Positions 1 through 6,795 are shown, counted from the first letter of the stretch. The stretch is DNA of 7,306 nucleotides from Bacteroidales bacterium (GCA_028684405.1 JAQUGA010000122.1:1-7306), one strand, 5' to 3'. The notes: generated from the sequence alone by a model not told the origin. Made by a program: numbers and translations.

Positions 1-1
1 G

Positions 2-118
2 AGAAACAGTATACTTTACTTAGGGCTTATGCAAGAATCTAAAAATTTACTAATGTTTGTTATTAACCTGATTAAAGCACAACGCGATTTTGTAATCTTT
101 ACTAAGGATCAAAAATAA
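2..118 (+). CDS. 3' end of an upstream gene (partial; possibly phosphate-transporter-like C-terminus)
   Basis: The frame beginning at base 2 stays open for 38 codons and ends at TAA 116-118, just before a strong terminator, so it is most likely the C-terminus of a gene that starts outside the window. The visible peptide is amphipathic and mostly helical, with the stretches LGLMQESKNLLMFVINL and IKAQRDFVIF. A helical tail of this style occurs in the cytoplasmic PhoU-like C-terminal region of some Bacteroidota inorganic phosphate or Na/phosphate transporters. That resemblance is from memory and weak. The competing frame starting at base 1 stops at 40-42 and is less likely because it leaves a long gap before the terminator. 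Presence of a gene end is moderately sure; the product is a guess. Confidence 0.45.
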   Translation, partial: RNSILYLGLMQESKNLLMFVINLIKAQRDFVIFTKDQK

Positions 119-133
119 AACTTTCATATTTAT

Positions 134-175
134 ATATAAAAGCTGTGTTGAATAAAATCAACACAGCTTTTATAT
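134..175 (+). terminator. Strong hairpin terminator after the upstream gene
   Basis: Bases 134-151 pair perfectly with 158-175 (18 bp, 6-base loop ATAAAA). The core GCTGTGTTGA/TCAACACAGC is flanked by an A-run on the left and a T-run on the right, so the structure could stop transcription in either direction. It lies 15 bases after the stop codon at 116-118 and separates that gene from the lipoprotein gene. Confidence 0.75.
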
Positions 176-289
176 TTATAATCAACTGATTTCTATCTAT
201 ATTAAATTAATGCAAAGGATTAATCTACAAACCACCCTTTTTTAAGATATACTTAATTTCAGTTTTAGATTCAATTCAAAGCAAAGCAC

Positions 290-297
290 TTCATTTG
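290..297 (+). promoter_or_regulatory. Candidate Bacteroidota -7 box (TTCATTTG) upstream of the lipoprotein gene
   Basis: TTCATTTG matches the Bacteroidota -7 consensus TANNTTTG at five of six defined bases and ends 30 bases before the ATG at 328. No convincing TTG-type -33 box is visible at the expected spacing, so this is only a candidate. The alternative TTG start codon at 295-297 lies inside this motif, which argues against using it as a start. Confidence 0.25.
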
Positions 298-327
298 TAT
301 CAAAATTTAAACATAAAACTTAAACAA

Positions 328-1527
328 ATGAAAAACAAACGATTTATTCTTGGATTGATTCTTTCTTTCGGTATTGTATTCGCTTCTTGTAAAAAAGAAA
401 CAGAAGAAATTGAAAACAACACAATAGAAGTATCAAGAAATACAATCGTAAATTCAAACATCTCAAGCAACACAACATGGACTTGTGATAAAATTTACGA
501 ATTATCTGGACACATTACCGTATTAAATGGAGCTACACTTACAATAGAACCAGGTACTATTATTAAAGGACAAGCGGGAACAGGTACAAATTCATCCGCA
601 TTAATCATAGCAAGAGGAGGTAAAATAATGGCTGAAGGTACTGCTGACAAACCCATCATTTTTACATCTGTTGCAGATGAAATTTCTCCAGAAGATATAA
701 CAGCAGGAAACTTTGCTAGTCCAAATCTCGATCCTAATATTAGAGGTCTTTGGGGTGGCGTATTAGTATTAGGAAAAGCCCAAATATCTGCTTCAAATGA
801 GGAAACTGGTGAACAATTTACAGAAATTCAAATTGAAGGAATACCAACTTCTAATCCTAACGGACTTTATGGTGGCAATAATAACGACGATAACTCGGGT
901 ATTTTGAAATATATCTCTATCCGCCATGGTGGAACCAACATTGGTTCAGGCAACGAAATCAATGGTCTTACCTTAGGAGGAGTAGGTTCAGGTACCATAA
1001 TTGATAATATTGAAATTGTAGCTAACGATGATGATGGAATTGAATTTTTTGGAGGAACCGTAAATATTACAAATGTAATTACTTGGAATGTAAATGATGA
1101 TGGATTAGATACAGACCAAGCTTGGGCAGGCTCATGTAATAATTTTGTAATTATTACACCTGCTGGACATTGTTTTGAATTAGATGGTCCAGAAGGTAGT
1201 TATAGTAATGACGGTCATCTTTTTGAAAATGGGTACGTTATCGCTTCTGATGCAGATGTTACTTCTGGAGACTTAATCAATGTTGATGACAACACCGTGG
1301 TTAAATTAAAAAATATCACATTTGTGAATGTCGTCAATGGTCAAAAGATTAACAAGGTTACGGCTCCGGGTGTTGTTTTTGAAAACATTAAAATAGATGT
1401 GCCAGCTGATAGCTTGTCAAACCATATAAATGGCATTGTTCCTTCTGGAGTTTCTGTCGGAAGCAATACACAAGTTGATTTTTCTAAATTTTCATGGACT
1501 TGGGCACATTCAACTGGAAAAATATAA
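328..1527 (+). CDS. Secreted beta-helix lipoprotein, partner of the downstream TonB-dependent receptor
   Basis: This 399-residue protein begins with a lipoprotein signal peptide: MKNKR, a hydrophobic run, and lipobox FASC with lipidated Cys21. The ATG at 328 was chosen over an in-frame TTG at 295 because the signal peptide starts there. The mature N-terminus, KKETEE, has basic then acidic residues and partly resembles the surface-export signals known for Bacteroidota lipoproteins. Residues 68-81 (GATLTIEPGTIIKG) are the typical first rung of secreted Bacteroidota proteins predicted to fold as right-handed beta-helices. Gly/Asn/Asp-rich rungs follow to about residue 345. Two are acidic near-repeats, NDDDGIEFFGG (233-243) and NDDGLDTDQ (256-264), which could bind a divalent cation. 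The mature chain has three further cysteines (53, 270, 282). There is no type IX sorting domain; membrane anchoring is by lipid. The next gene is a TonB-dependent receptor 73 bases on, so a role in ligand capture or receptor support is inferred. Related proteins are sometimes auto-labelled multidrug transporter, but nothing here supports transport. The ligand is unknown. Confidence 0.85.
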   Translation: MKNKRFILGLILSFGIVFASCKKETEEIENNTIEVSRNTIVNSNISSNTTWTCDKIYELSGHITVLNGATLTIEPGTIIKGQAGTGTNSSALIIARGGKIMAEGTADKPIIFTSVADEISPEDITAGNFASPNLDPNIRGLWGGVLVLGKAQISASNEETGEQFTEIQIEGIPTSNPNGLYGGNNNDDNSGILKYISIRHGGTNIGSGNEINGLTLGGVGSGTIIDNIEIVANDDDGIEFFGGTVNITNVITWNVNDDGLDTDQAWAGSCNNFVIITPAGHCFELDGPEGSYSNDGHLFENGYVIASDADVTSGDLINVDDNTVVKLKNITFVNVVNGQKINKVTAPGVVFENIKIDVPADSLSNHINGIVPSGVSVGSNTQVDFSKFSWTWAHSTGKI

Positions 1528-1546
1528 ATTTATTTAATAATAAATC

Positions 1547-1582
1547 AAAATTAGAGCTGCTCTATTTGGTAGCTCTAATTTT
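1547..1582 (+). terminator. Intercistronic hairpin (terminator or attenuator) between lipoprotein and receptor genes
   Basis: Bases 1547-1558 pair perfectly with 1571-1582 (12 bp, AAAATTAGAGCT against AGCTCTAATTTT). The stem can extend inward by three pairs including two G-U, leaving a 6-base loop. The right arm ends in a T-run, typical of an intrinsic terminator. It lies 19 bases after the lipoprotein stop and ends 18 bases before the receptor ATG. It may stop most transcripts after the lipoprotein gene, protect its mRNA 3' end, or mean that the receptor has its own start. The loop side carries TCTATTTG (1561-1568), a poor match to the -7 box. Confidence 0.55.
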
Positions 1583-1600
1583 TACAAATAAAATATTCTT

Positions 1601-4495
1601 ATGCGACTTTTTATATTTATTATAACATTTTTATCTTCAACAATTCTAACAGCACAAAATGGTATTATTAAAGGAACTATTTTTGAAGATGCTACTGGCG
1701 AAACATTAGTAGGATCAACCATTCGAATTATTGGCACCTCAAACGGTGCTATTAGTAATATAGACGGGAATTTTTCATTAAATGTTAACCCTGGAGCTTA
1801 TGATATTATGGTATCATATATTTCTTATCAAGACATTCTAATAGAGAATGTAGAGGTTTCAGCAGGAGAAGTTGCTTTATTAAACAATCTTCGCATGAAA
1901 GATGCAGATCTAAAACTTTCAGAAGTTGTGATTACGGCGGAAGCCCTTCGGAATAACGAAATTGCATTAATAAATTTACGAAAAAGTTCTGTTCTAATAC
2001 TTGATGGAATATCATCGGCAAGAATGTCTCTTACAGGTGATGCTACTGCTGTAGATGCTATAAAAAGAGTTCCTGGTGTAACAATTGAAGGTGGAAAATA
2101 TGTATATGTAAGAGGACTGGGAGACAGATATTCCAAAACAATGTTAAACAATGTTGACATTCCAGGACTAGATCCTGATAGAAACACTTTGCAAATGGAT
2201 ATTTTCCCAACCAATCTAATAGGTAATATTACCGTTAGTAAAAACTTTACAGCCGAAATGCCCGCCGATTTCACTGGAGGTCTACTTAATATTGAAACTA
2301 TTGCTTTTCCTGAAAAACCAACAATGCAAGTTTCTTTAGGAACTTCTTATAATCCCGACATGAACCTTGTAGATGATTATATAACATACAATAGTGGCAA
2401 TTATGATATTCTTGGTTTTGACGATGGAATACGAAGCTTGCCCAAAATTGCCAGAAATGAAAACATTCCTTCTCCTATCAGTGGCAGTTCGCCTGCAGAT
2501 GTAAATGGCTTCTTAAATAATTTCAACTCTATAATGGCTGCAAAAACCAAAACAAGTTTTTTAAATACATCTGTATCTATGTTAATAGGAAACCAATACA
2601 ACTTAGATTCAAAAAAAGATAAAAACAATAAAAAATTGAGCTATGTATTATCTTTATCCTATAAAAATGAATACAAGTTTTACAATGATCTATTTTATGG
2701 CGATTACCAGAAATCAAATAATCCAGATTGTTACAATTTAATTTATGCTGAAAAAAAATCAGGACAGCTTGGAGAGAATAGTGTTTTAATGGGGCTTTTA
2801 AGCGGATTATCATACATCACTAATTCTTCAAAAGTAAATCTAACATTTATGCATCTTCAAAAAGGGGAAAGTTTAACGAGTAAATTATATACCGATAATA
2901 ACGCTGAAGCCTCTGGACAGTCTGGTTATAAATCAATTAGCGACATTTTATCTTACAATCAAAGTTCTTTAACAAATATATTATTAAGTGGCAGTCATCA
3001 ATTTCAAAAATCTGGATGGGATATTCATTGGAGAGTCTCTCCCACTTACTCTTATTCGGCAGATCCCGATATAAGGGAAACTCCTTTTTCTACAAACGAT
3101 AAAGGGGAATATTATTTTAATGGTGGTGAAGGAGGAATGCCAAGTCGGACATGGCGATATTTAAAAGAATTAAGTTTGTCCTCAAAAATAGATTTTATAA
3201 AAAAATATAAGTTATTTTCCAATGCAGCAAAATTTAAGTTTGGATTAGCAAATACTGTCAAATATCGCGACTATGAAATTCTAGGATATAATATTCAGTT
3301 TTGGGGAAACAACCCCAAATGGAGTGAACCCAATGCAAACTTAATACTAACAGATAATAATCTATTTCCCAACGGAACCGTATACTATGTTAATGCTCAA
3401 GGACAAGTTAACCCTAATGAATATCAGTCCAATAATAATGTTTTAGCTTTTTATGCATCTAATGAATTTACCTTATTTAAAAAAATAGATCTGATTTTAG
3501 GTTTTCGTGTTGAAAAATATATTCAAAGCCTAACAGGTAGAGACGCAGCTTTTGCAAATGGTGATCCGAACGGAATTAATATGAAAAATAATAAAGTAAT
3601 AGAGTCCATTAATATTTTTCCGACGACCAATATTATTTATCAAATTTCTAAAGATCAAAAATTACGTTTATCTTATTCTAATACCATCGGACGACCCTCT
3701 TTTAAAGAAGTATCATTTGCCCAAATTATAGATCCCGTTTCTAATATTATTTTTAATGGGGGTTTATACAAATATAACGATTGGGATGGAAATATTCAAG
3801 AGACTCATATTCATAATTTCGACATGAGATACGAAATTTTTATGGAAAAAGGACAAATTATTTCTGTTAGTGGATTTGCTAAAAAATTCCAAAACCCGAT
3901 TGAAATAGTTCGAATTACTTCACAGCAGACATCTGTTGAGGTTCAACCTCGAAATGTAGGAGATGGTAAAGTTTTGGGTTTGGAAATCGAATTCATTAAG
4001 TCTTTATCCTTTATTTCAGACTTTTTAGCCAATTTTAGTCTTAATGGAAATTTCACTTCTGTTTATTCTGAAATTGATATGACCGAGAGCGAATATAATT
4101 TGCGTATGGCAAAAGCCCGTACTGGAGAAAAAATAGAAAATATTCGCCCTATGGCAGGACAAGCACCTTGGGCAATAAATGGTGGAATTATCTATACCAA
4201 TAGTAAAAAAAAGACAGAAGTTGGTGTTTTTTATAACGTTAAAGGTCCCACACTAACAGTGGTAGGAATGGGAATCTATCCCGATGTATATACAGAACCC
4301 TATAACAGTTTAAATATAAGCATGAATAAAAACTTTGGAAAAGAAAATCGTTTTTCAATAAAAATTAAAATCTCAAACATTTTGAACGAAAAGGAAGAGG
4401 AAATCTATAAATCTTATAAAGCAGAAAAATCTTATTTCAGCCAAAAATCTGAAGGACAAACATTTAGCTTAGGACTTACGTGTAAATTAAAATAA
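1601..4495 (+). CDS. TonB-dependent outer-membrane receptor with N-terminal carboxypeptidase-regulatory-like domain
   Basis: This 964-residue protein imports an unidentified ligand across the outer membrane using TonB-ExbBD energy. A signal peptide (residues 1-18 or 19, cleavage near LTAQ) precedes a carboxypeptidase-regulatory-like beta-sandwich at about 22-105 (IIKGTIFEDATGETLVGSTI, later DGNFSLNV). A TonB-box-like SEVVITA lies at 107-113. The plug spans about 120-235: DAIKRVPGVTIEGGKYVYVRG, then VRGLGDRYS at 170-178, LNNVDIPGLDPDRNT, FPTNLIGNITVSKNF and a terminal DFTGGLLNIET. The rest is a long barrel with alternating aromatic strands. The plug is of the VRGLGDRYS type and lacks the SusC signature, and no SusD gene is present, so this is not a polysaccharide SusCD pair. 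The chain ends in LTCKLK rather than the aromatic residue usual for barrel proteins. The ATG at 1601 fits the signal peptide; no Shine-Dalgarno is visible, as expected in this phylum. The family call is secure; the substrate is unknown. Confidence 0.95.
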   Translation: MRLFIFIITFLSSTILTAQNGIIKGTIFEDATGETLVGSTIRIIGTSNGAISNIDGNFSLNVNPGAYDIMVSYISYQDILIENVEVSAGEVALLNNLRMKDADLKLSEVVITAEALRNNEIALINLRKSSVLILDGISSARMSLTGDATAVDAIKRVPGVTIEGGKYVYVRGLGDRYSKTMLNNVDIPGLDPDRNTLQMDIFPTNLIGNITVSKNFTAEMPADFTGGLLNIETIAFPEKPTMQVSLGTSYNPDMNLVDDYITYNSGNYDILGFDDGIRSLPKIARNENIPSPISGSSPADVNGFLNNFNSIMAAKTKTSFLNTSVSMLIGNQYNLDSKKDKNNKKLSYVLSLSYKNEYKFYNDLFYGDYQKSNNPDCYNLIYAEKKSGQLGENSVLMGLLSGLSYITNSSKVNLTFMHLQKGESLTSKLYTDNNAEASGQSGYKSISDILSYNQSSLTNILLSGSHQFQKSGWDIHWRVSPTYSYSADPDIRETPFSTNDKGEYYFNGGEGGMPSRTWRYLKELSLSSKIDFIKKYKLFSNAAKFKFGLANTVKYRDYEILGYNIQFWGNNPKWSEPNANLILTDNNLFPNGTVYYVNAQGQVNPNEYQSNNNVLAFYASNEFTLFKKIDLILGFRVEKYIQSLTGRDAAFANGDPNGINMKNNKVIESINIFPTTNIIYQISKDQKLRLSYSNTIGRPSFKEVSFAQIIDPVSNIIFNGGLYKYNDWDGNIQETHIHNFDMRYEIFMEKGQIISVSGFAKKFQNPIEIVRITSQQTSVEVQPRNVGDGKVLGLEIEFIKSLSFISDFLANFSLNGNFTSVYSEIDMTESEYNLRMAKARTGEKIENIRPMAGQAPWAINGGIIYTNSKKKTEVGVFYNVKGPTLTVVGMGIYPDVYTEPYNSLNISMNKNFGKENRFSIKIKISNILNEKEEEIYKSYKAEKSYFSQKSEGQTFSLGLTCKLK

Positions 4496-4555
4496 AACTC
4501 TCTCACCGCTATTTAAGATTCATAGCTATTCTATTTTGGGTTTCTATTTTTAAAG

Positions 4556-4577
4556 AAAGAATCAAATTGATTTTTTT
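4556..4577 (+). terminator. Weak AT-rich terminator candidate after the receptor gene
   Basis: AAAGAATCA (4556-4564) can pair with TGATTTTTT (4568-4576) through nine pairs, one of them G-U, with a 3-base loop, and is followed by T at 4577. It starts 60 bases after the receptor stop codon. The stem is almost all A-T, so it would be weak. The large GC-rich hairpin further downstream at 4691-4754 could serve as the real transcript end. Confidence 0.3.
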
Positions 4578-4635
4578 AGTTCTGTATAATAATATTGTAG
4601 AGCTGTTTGGGTGTTTATTGCAAAAACCTCATGAC

Positions 4636-4799
4636 AGATTCCTCACTCCACTCCGTTGCGTTCGGAATGACATCAGGATGGTTTTTTGGGGAGTATTTGG
4701 AGGGGCTGAGAAGAGGCGGCTCTTGCCGCCTCTTCTCAGCCCCTCCAAATACTCTAATTTCATCTAAATCATTGTCATTCCGAACACAGTGAGGAATCT
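4636..4799. repeat. Composite inverted-repeat element with GTCATTCCGAAC / GAGGAATCT arms
   Basis: The left arm (4636-4672) and right arm (4773-4799) are inverted copies of one motif. AGATTCCTCACT (4636-4647) pairs with AGTGAGGAATCT (4788-4799), and GTTCGGAATGACA (4660-4672) pairs with TGTCATTCCGAAC (4773-4785). The left arm has 12 bases between these blocks and the right arm only 2, a 10-base length difference. Exactly 18 bases separate each arm from the inner 30-bp hairpin, on both sides. The GTCATTCCGAAC...GAGGAATCT motif is familiar as a dispersed intergenic repeat in many Bacteroidota genomes. There is no transposase gene here, so this would be a non-autonomous element of the MITE or REP type. 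Copy number in this genome cannot be judged from one window. Confidence 0.8.
4691..4754. repeat. Perfect 30-bp palindromic hairpin with 4-base loop
   Basis: Bases 4691-4720 are perfectly complementary to 4725-4754, with loop TCTT at 4721-4724. The stem is 18 of 30 G or C, far richer than the surrounding sequence, and has a purine-rich strand (GGAGGGGCTGAGAAGAGG) opposite a pyrimidine-rich one. No mismatch is present, which suggests a recent origin or maintenance by a copying or conversion process. On the transcript it would form a very stable hairpin and could end or stabilise the receptor mRNA. It sits at the centre of the composite repeat 4636-4799. Short open frames crossing it are not credible genes. 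Confidence 0.9.
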
Positions 4800-5180
4800 T
4801 TTATATTTAAAAAACATTTGTTTGTTTATCGTAAAATATTGTAAACAAGCACTTTACCCATCGTTAATAAACGGTATAACAGTTTTTATTAATCCACATT
4901 TCTCTAAAACACAAGCTTTTTTTTAAAATTTCCAAAATATCATCAATTTTGCCATAATGCTAAAAAAAACCGAAATATATAATTGAATAAGAGATAAATA
5001 TAGAAACATACACCAGAACAAAACTTGTTTTTTGCCAATTATTCAGTAGTGATTTTTTTCATAATCAACAATTTACCAAACAATAGAATTTTCTTGTTAG
5101 CCATAAGAATTTAGCAGCTAAAAAAGATGAATATAAAGCCTTAATTTTATTAAAATTATCAATTCTTTCTATTTATTTCG
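4800..5180. other. Gene-free AT-rich stretch, nothing recognised
   Basis: This 381-base stretch after the composite repeat has no open frame of useful length, no tRNA- or rRNA-like structure and no obvious tandem repeat. It holds runs of T and A and only short imperfect inverted repeats, such as TTAGC (5097-5101) against GCTAA (5117-5121). It presumably contains upstream control sequence of the next gene, but no operator or riboswitch could be recognised. Confidence 0.6.
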
Positions 5181-5188
5181 TATTTTTG
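5181..5188 (+). promoter_or_regulatory. Candidate Bacteroidota -7 box (TATTTTTG) for the GWxTD gene
   Basis: TATTTTTG matches the Bacteroidota -7 consensus TANNTTTG at all defined bases and ends 27 bases before the ATG at 5216, a plausible short leader. No clear TTG-type -33 box lies at the usual distance upstream. The alternative TTG start codon 5186-5188 is the last three bases of this motif, which supports the ATG as the true start. Confidence 0.4.
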
Positions 5189-5215
5189 TTAGTTCAACAT
5201 TCTAAAAATAAAATA

Positions 5216-6721
5216 ATGAAAAAAATATTCAATATACTCATTCTGATTTTTTTATTGATTCCAATCTGTTCTCAAGCACAAATTAGAGCCATGATGACCT
5301 ATACCACATTTATGGATGTGGAACAAAGTCCTTATTTAGAAACCTTTATAAACATCGATCCGCTTTCAGTAAAATATGTCAACATTAGTGAAGGTCAATA
5401 TCAAGGAATCGTAGAAATAACAATGGTTTTTAAACAAAATGACAAAATTATCACTTTTAGCAAAGTTGATTTAAGCACCCCTCTGGAGCAAGATACCATT
5501 CCCAAAAGCATAAATATTATCGACATTCAAAGAATTGCGATTCCAAATGGAGAATTTGAATTTGAAGTCTCTTTTATAGACAAAAACAATCCCTCCTCCA
5601 ATTCTGTGTATAAAGATGTAATTACCATAAATCATCCTGCTAAAAAACTTTCTATTTCGGGCATGCAGTTTATTGACAAAATGGAAAAGACAATAAAACC
5701 TTCTATTTTTACCAAGCATAATTTTGAGATTTTCCCTTATATTTCCGACTTTTTCCCCGAAAAAGTAAATCAAATGATGGTATATGCAGAAATATACAAT
5801 ACCAATTTTGCATATAGCGACACTGGCGAATATGTGTACCGTGTTTTTGTTGAAGATTTTGAAAATGGACGCATCGTTTCCAATCTATTCCGAATGAAAA
5901 AGGAAAAAGCCAGCCCTATTAAAATCATCACACAAAGTTTTGATATTTCAAAATTACCATCTGGAAACTATAATTTAGTATTGGAAGTCAGAAACAGAGA
6001 AAACAAAGTAGACGCCTTTAACAAAGTGTTTTTTCAAAAAAGCAATCCCTCTTTGCCTCAAATCCCATCAGATATGACCACTGCAGACATTGCCAATACC
6101 TTTGTAGAGCGAATAACTTCAAAAGACACTTTGGCCTATTACATCGATTATTTATATCCAATTTCGACACTTATGGAGCGGAAATATGCTCTAAATTTAT
6201 TGCCCGACAATAAAGGGAAACACAAAAATTTGGAAGACCAAAGCGAAGAAGAGATAAAACTGATGATGCAACGGTATTTTTATCACTTCTGGACAACTCG
6301 CAATGAGGCCAATCCAGAAGAGGCTTGGGAGAAATACAAATTAGAGGTGGGCCGCGTAAACCAACAATTTGGCATAAAAAATCGTCCTGGATATCAAAGT
6401 GAACGGGGTCGGGTTTATTTAAAATATGGACCGCCCAACAGCATCAATTCACAAACACGCGAACCCAGTGCATATCCATACGAAATTTGGCACTATTATC
6501 AAATTCCCGAACAAGGAAATGTTCGCTTTATTTTCTATAATCGCGATTTAGTAACCAATAATTACGAACTACTCCACTCGGATGCCAGAGGCGAATTAAA
6601 AGATTATCAATGGCAAACAAAACTACAAAAACGACAAAATCCATCCAACAACCCTGATCTTCAAAAAGTAGATCCATACTGGGGAGGCAAAGTGGATGAA
6701 TATTGGGAAAGACCTCGTTAG
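5216..6721 (+). CDS. Exported GWxTD-domain-family protein
   Basis: This 501-residue protein is exported by a signal peptide (residues 1-21, MKKIFNILILIFLLIPICSQA, cleavage before Gln22). Cys18 is preceded by Ile, not Gly, Ala or Ser, so a lipobox is unlikely. The ATG at 5216 was chosen because the signal peptide starts there. Residues about 23-280 are beta-rich with no family I can name. From about 300 the chain matches the GWxTD domain of Bacteroidota: a helical part with YLYPISTLMERKYA, then RYFYHFWTTRNEANPEEAWEKY, the segment PGYQSERGRVYLKYGPPN (391-408), then PYEIWHYY and FIFYNRDL. The name-giving GWxTD is GYQSE here (392-396), while the following RGRVYLKYGPP is retained. The family's function is not established; a periplasmic or envelope role is inferred from export. 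It stands alone between the repeat region and ftsE, and ends with two in-frame TAG stops (6719-6724). Confidence 0.88.
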   Translation: MKKIFNILILIFLLIPICSQAQIRAMMTYTTFMDVEQSPYLETFINIDPLSVKYVNISEGQYQGIVEITMVFKQNDKIITFSKVDLSTPLEQDTIPKSINIIDIQRIAIPNGEFEFEVSFIDKNNPSSNSVYKDVITINHPAKKLSISGMQFIDKMEKTIKPSIFTKHNFEIFPYISDFFPEKVNQMMVYAEIYNTNFAYSDTGEYVYRVFVEDFENGRIVSNLFRMKKEKASPIKIITQSFDISKLPSGNYNLVLEVRNRENKVDAFNKVFFQKSNPSLPQIPSDMTTADIANTFVERITSKDTLAYYIDYLYPISTLMERKYALNLLPDNKGKHKNLEDQSEEEIKLMMQRYFYHFWTTRNEANPEEAWEKYKLEVGRVNQQFGIKNRPGYQSERGRVYLKYGPPNSINSQTREPSAYPYEIWHYYQIPEQGNVRFIFYNRDLVTNNYELLHSDARGELKDYQWQTKLQKRQNPSNNPDLQKVDPYWGGKVDEYWERPR

Positions 6722-6787
6722 TAGTTATAAACAAACACTTATGCAAAATTTAATTATAATATAAAAATCTACTTTCATAAAAAACTG

Positions 6788-6795
6788 TACATTTG
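6788..6795 (+). promoter_or_regulatory. Candidate Bacteroidota -7 box (TACATTTG) for ftsE
   Basis: TACATTTG matches TANNTTTG at all defined bases and ends 17 bases before the ATG at 6813. No good -33 box is visible. No terminator was found between the GWxTD stop and this site, so ftsE could also be reached by read-through from upstream. Confidence 0.35.

Noticed and set aside
1..42. Alternative upstream gene end in the frame starting at base 1, stopping at 40-42
   Set aside because: Only 13 codons are visible, and the competing frame ends close to the terminator. It cannot be excluded fully, but it is the poorer explanation.
295..327. TTG start extending the lipoprotein by 11 residues
   Set aside because: The added residues would precede a complete lipoprotein signal peptide starting at ATG 328, and the TTG is inside a promoter-like box.
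1828..2813. Three antisense open frames inside the receptor gene
   Set aside because: They are shadows of a convincing TonB-receptor reading frame on the + strand and have no domain or start signal of their own.
1601..4495. SusC-type receptor of a polysaccharide utilisation locus
   Set aside because: The plug is of the VRGLGDRYS type, and there is no SusD or glycoside hydrolase gene in the window.
4567..4792. Two overlapping + strand open frames of 61-66 codons
   Set aside because: They run straight across the inverted repeat and 30-bp hairpin, and their translations show no protein-like pattern. They are open only because of the repeat's composition.
4636..4799. CRISPR array or insertion sequence
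   Set aside because: There is only one inverted pair and no regularly spaced direct repeats or spacers, and no transposase reading frame is present.
5186..5215. TTG start extending the GWxTD protein by 10 residues
   Set aside because: The signal peptide begins at ATG 5216 and the TTG forms the end of an exact TANNTTTG box.
5216..5281. Lipoprotein reading of the GWxTD protein through Cys18
   Set aside because: The residue before the cysteine is Ile, which does not fit a lipobox. Ordinary cleavage at SQA-Q fits better.
5471..5773. Antisense 100-codon open frame inside the GWxTD gene, and another at 6528-6746
   Set aside because: Both lie opposite well-supported GWxTD-family coding sequence and lack recognisable features.
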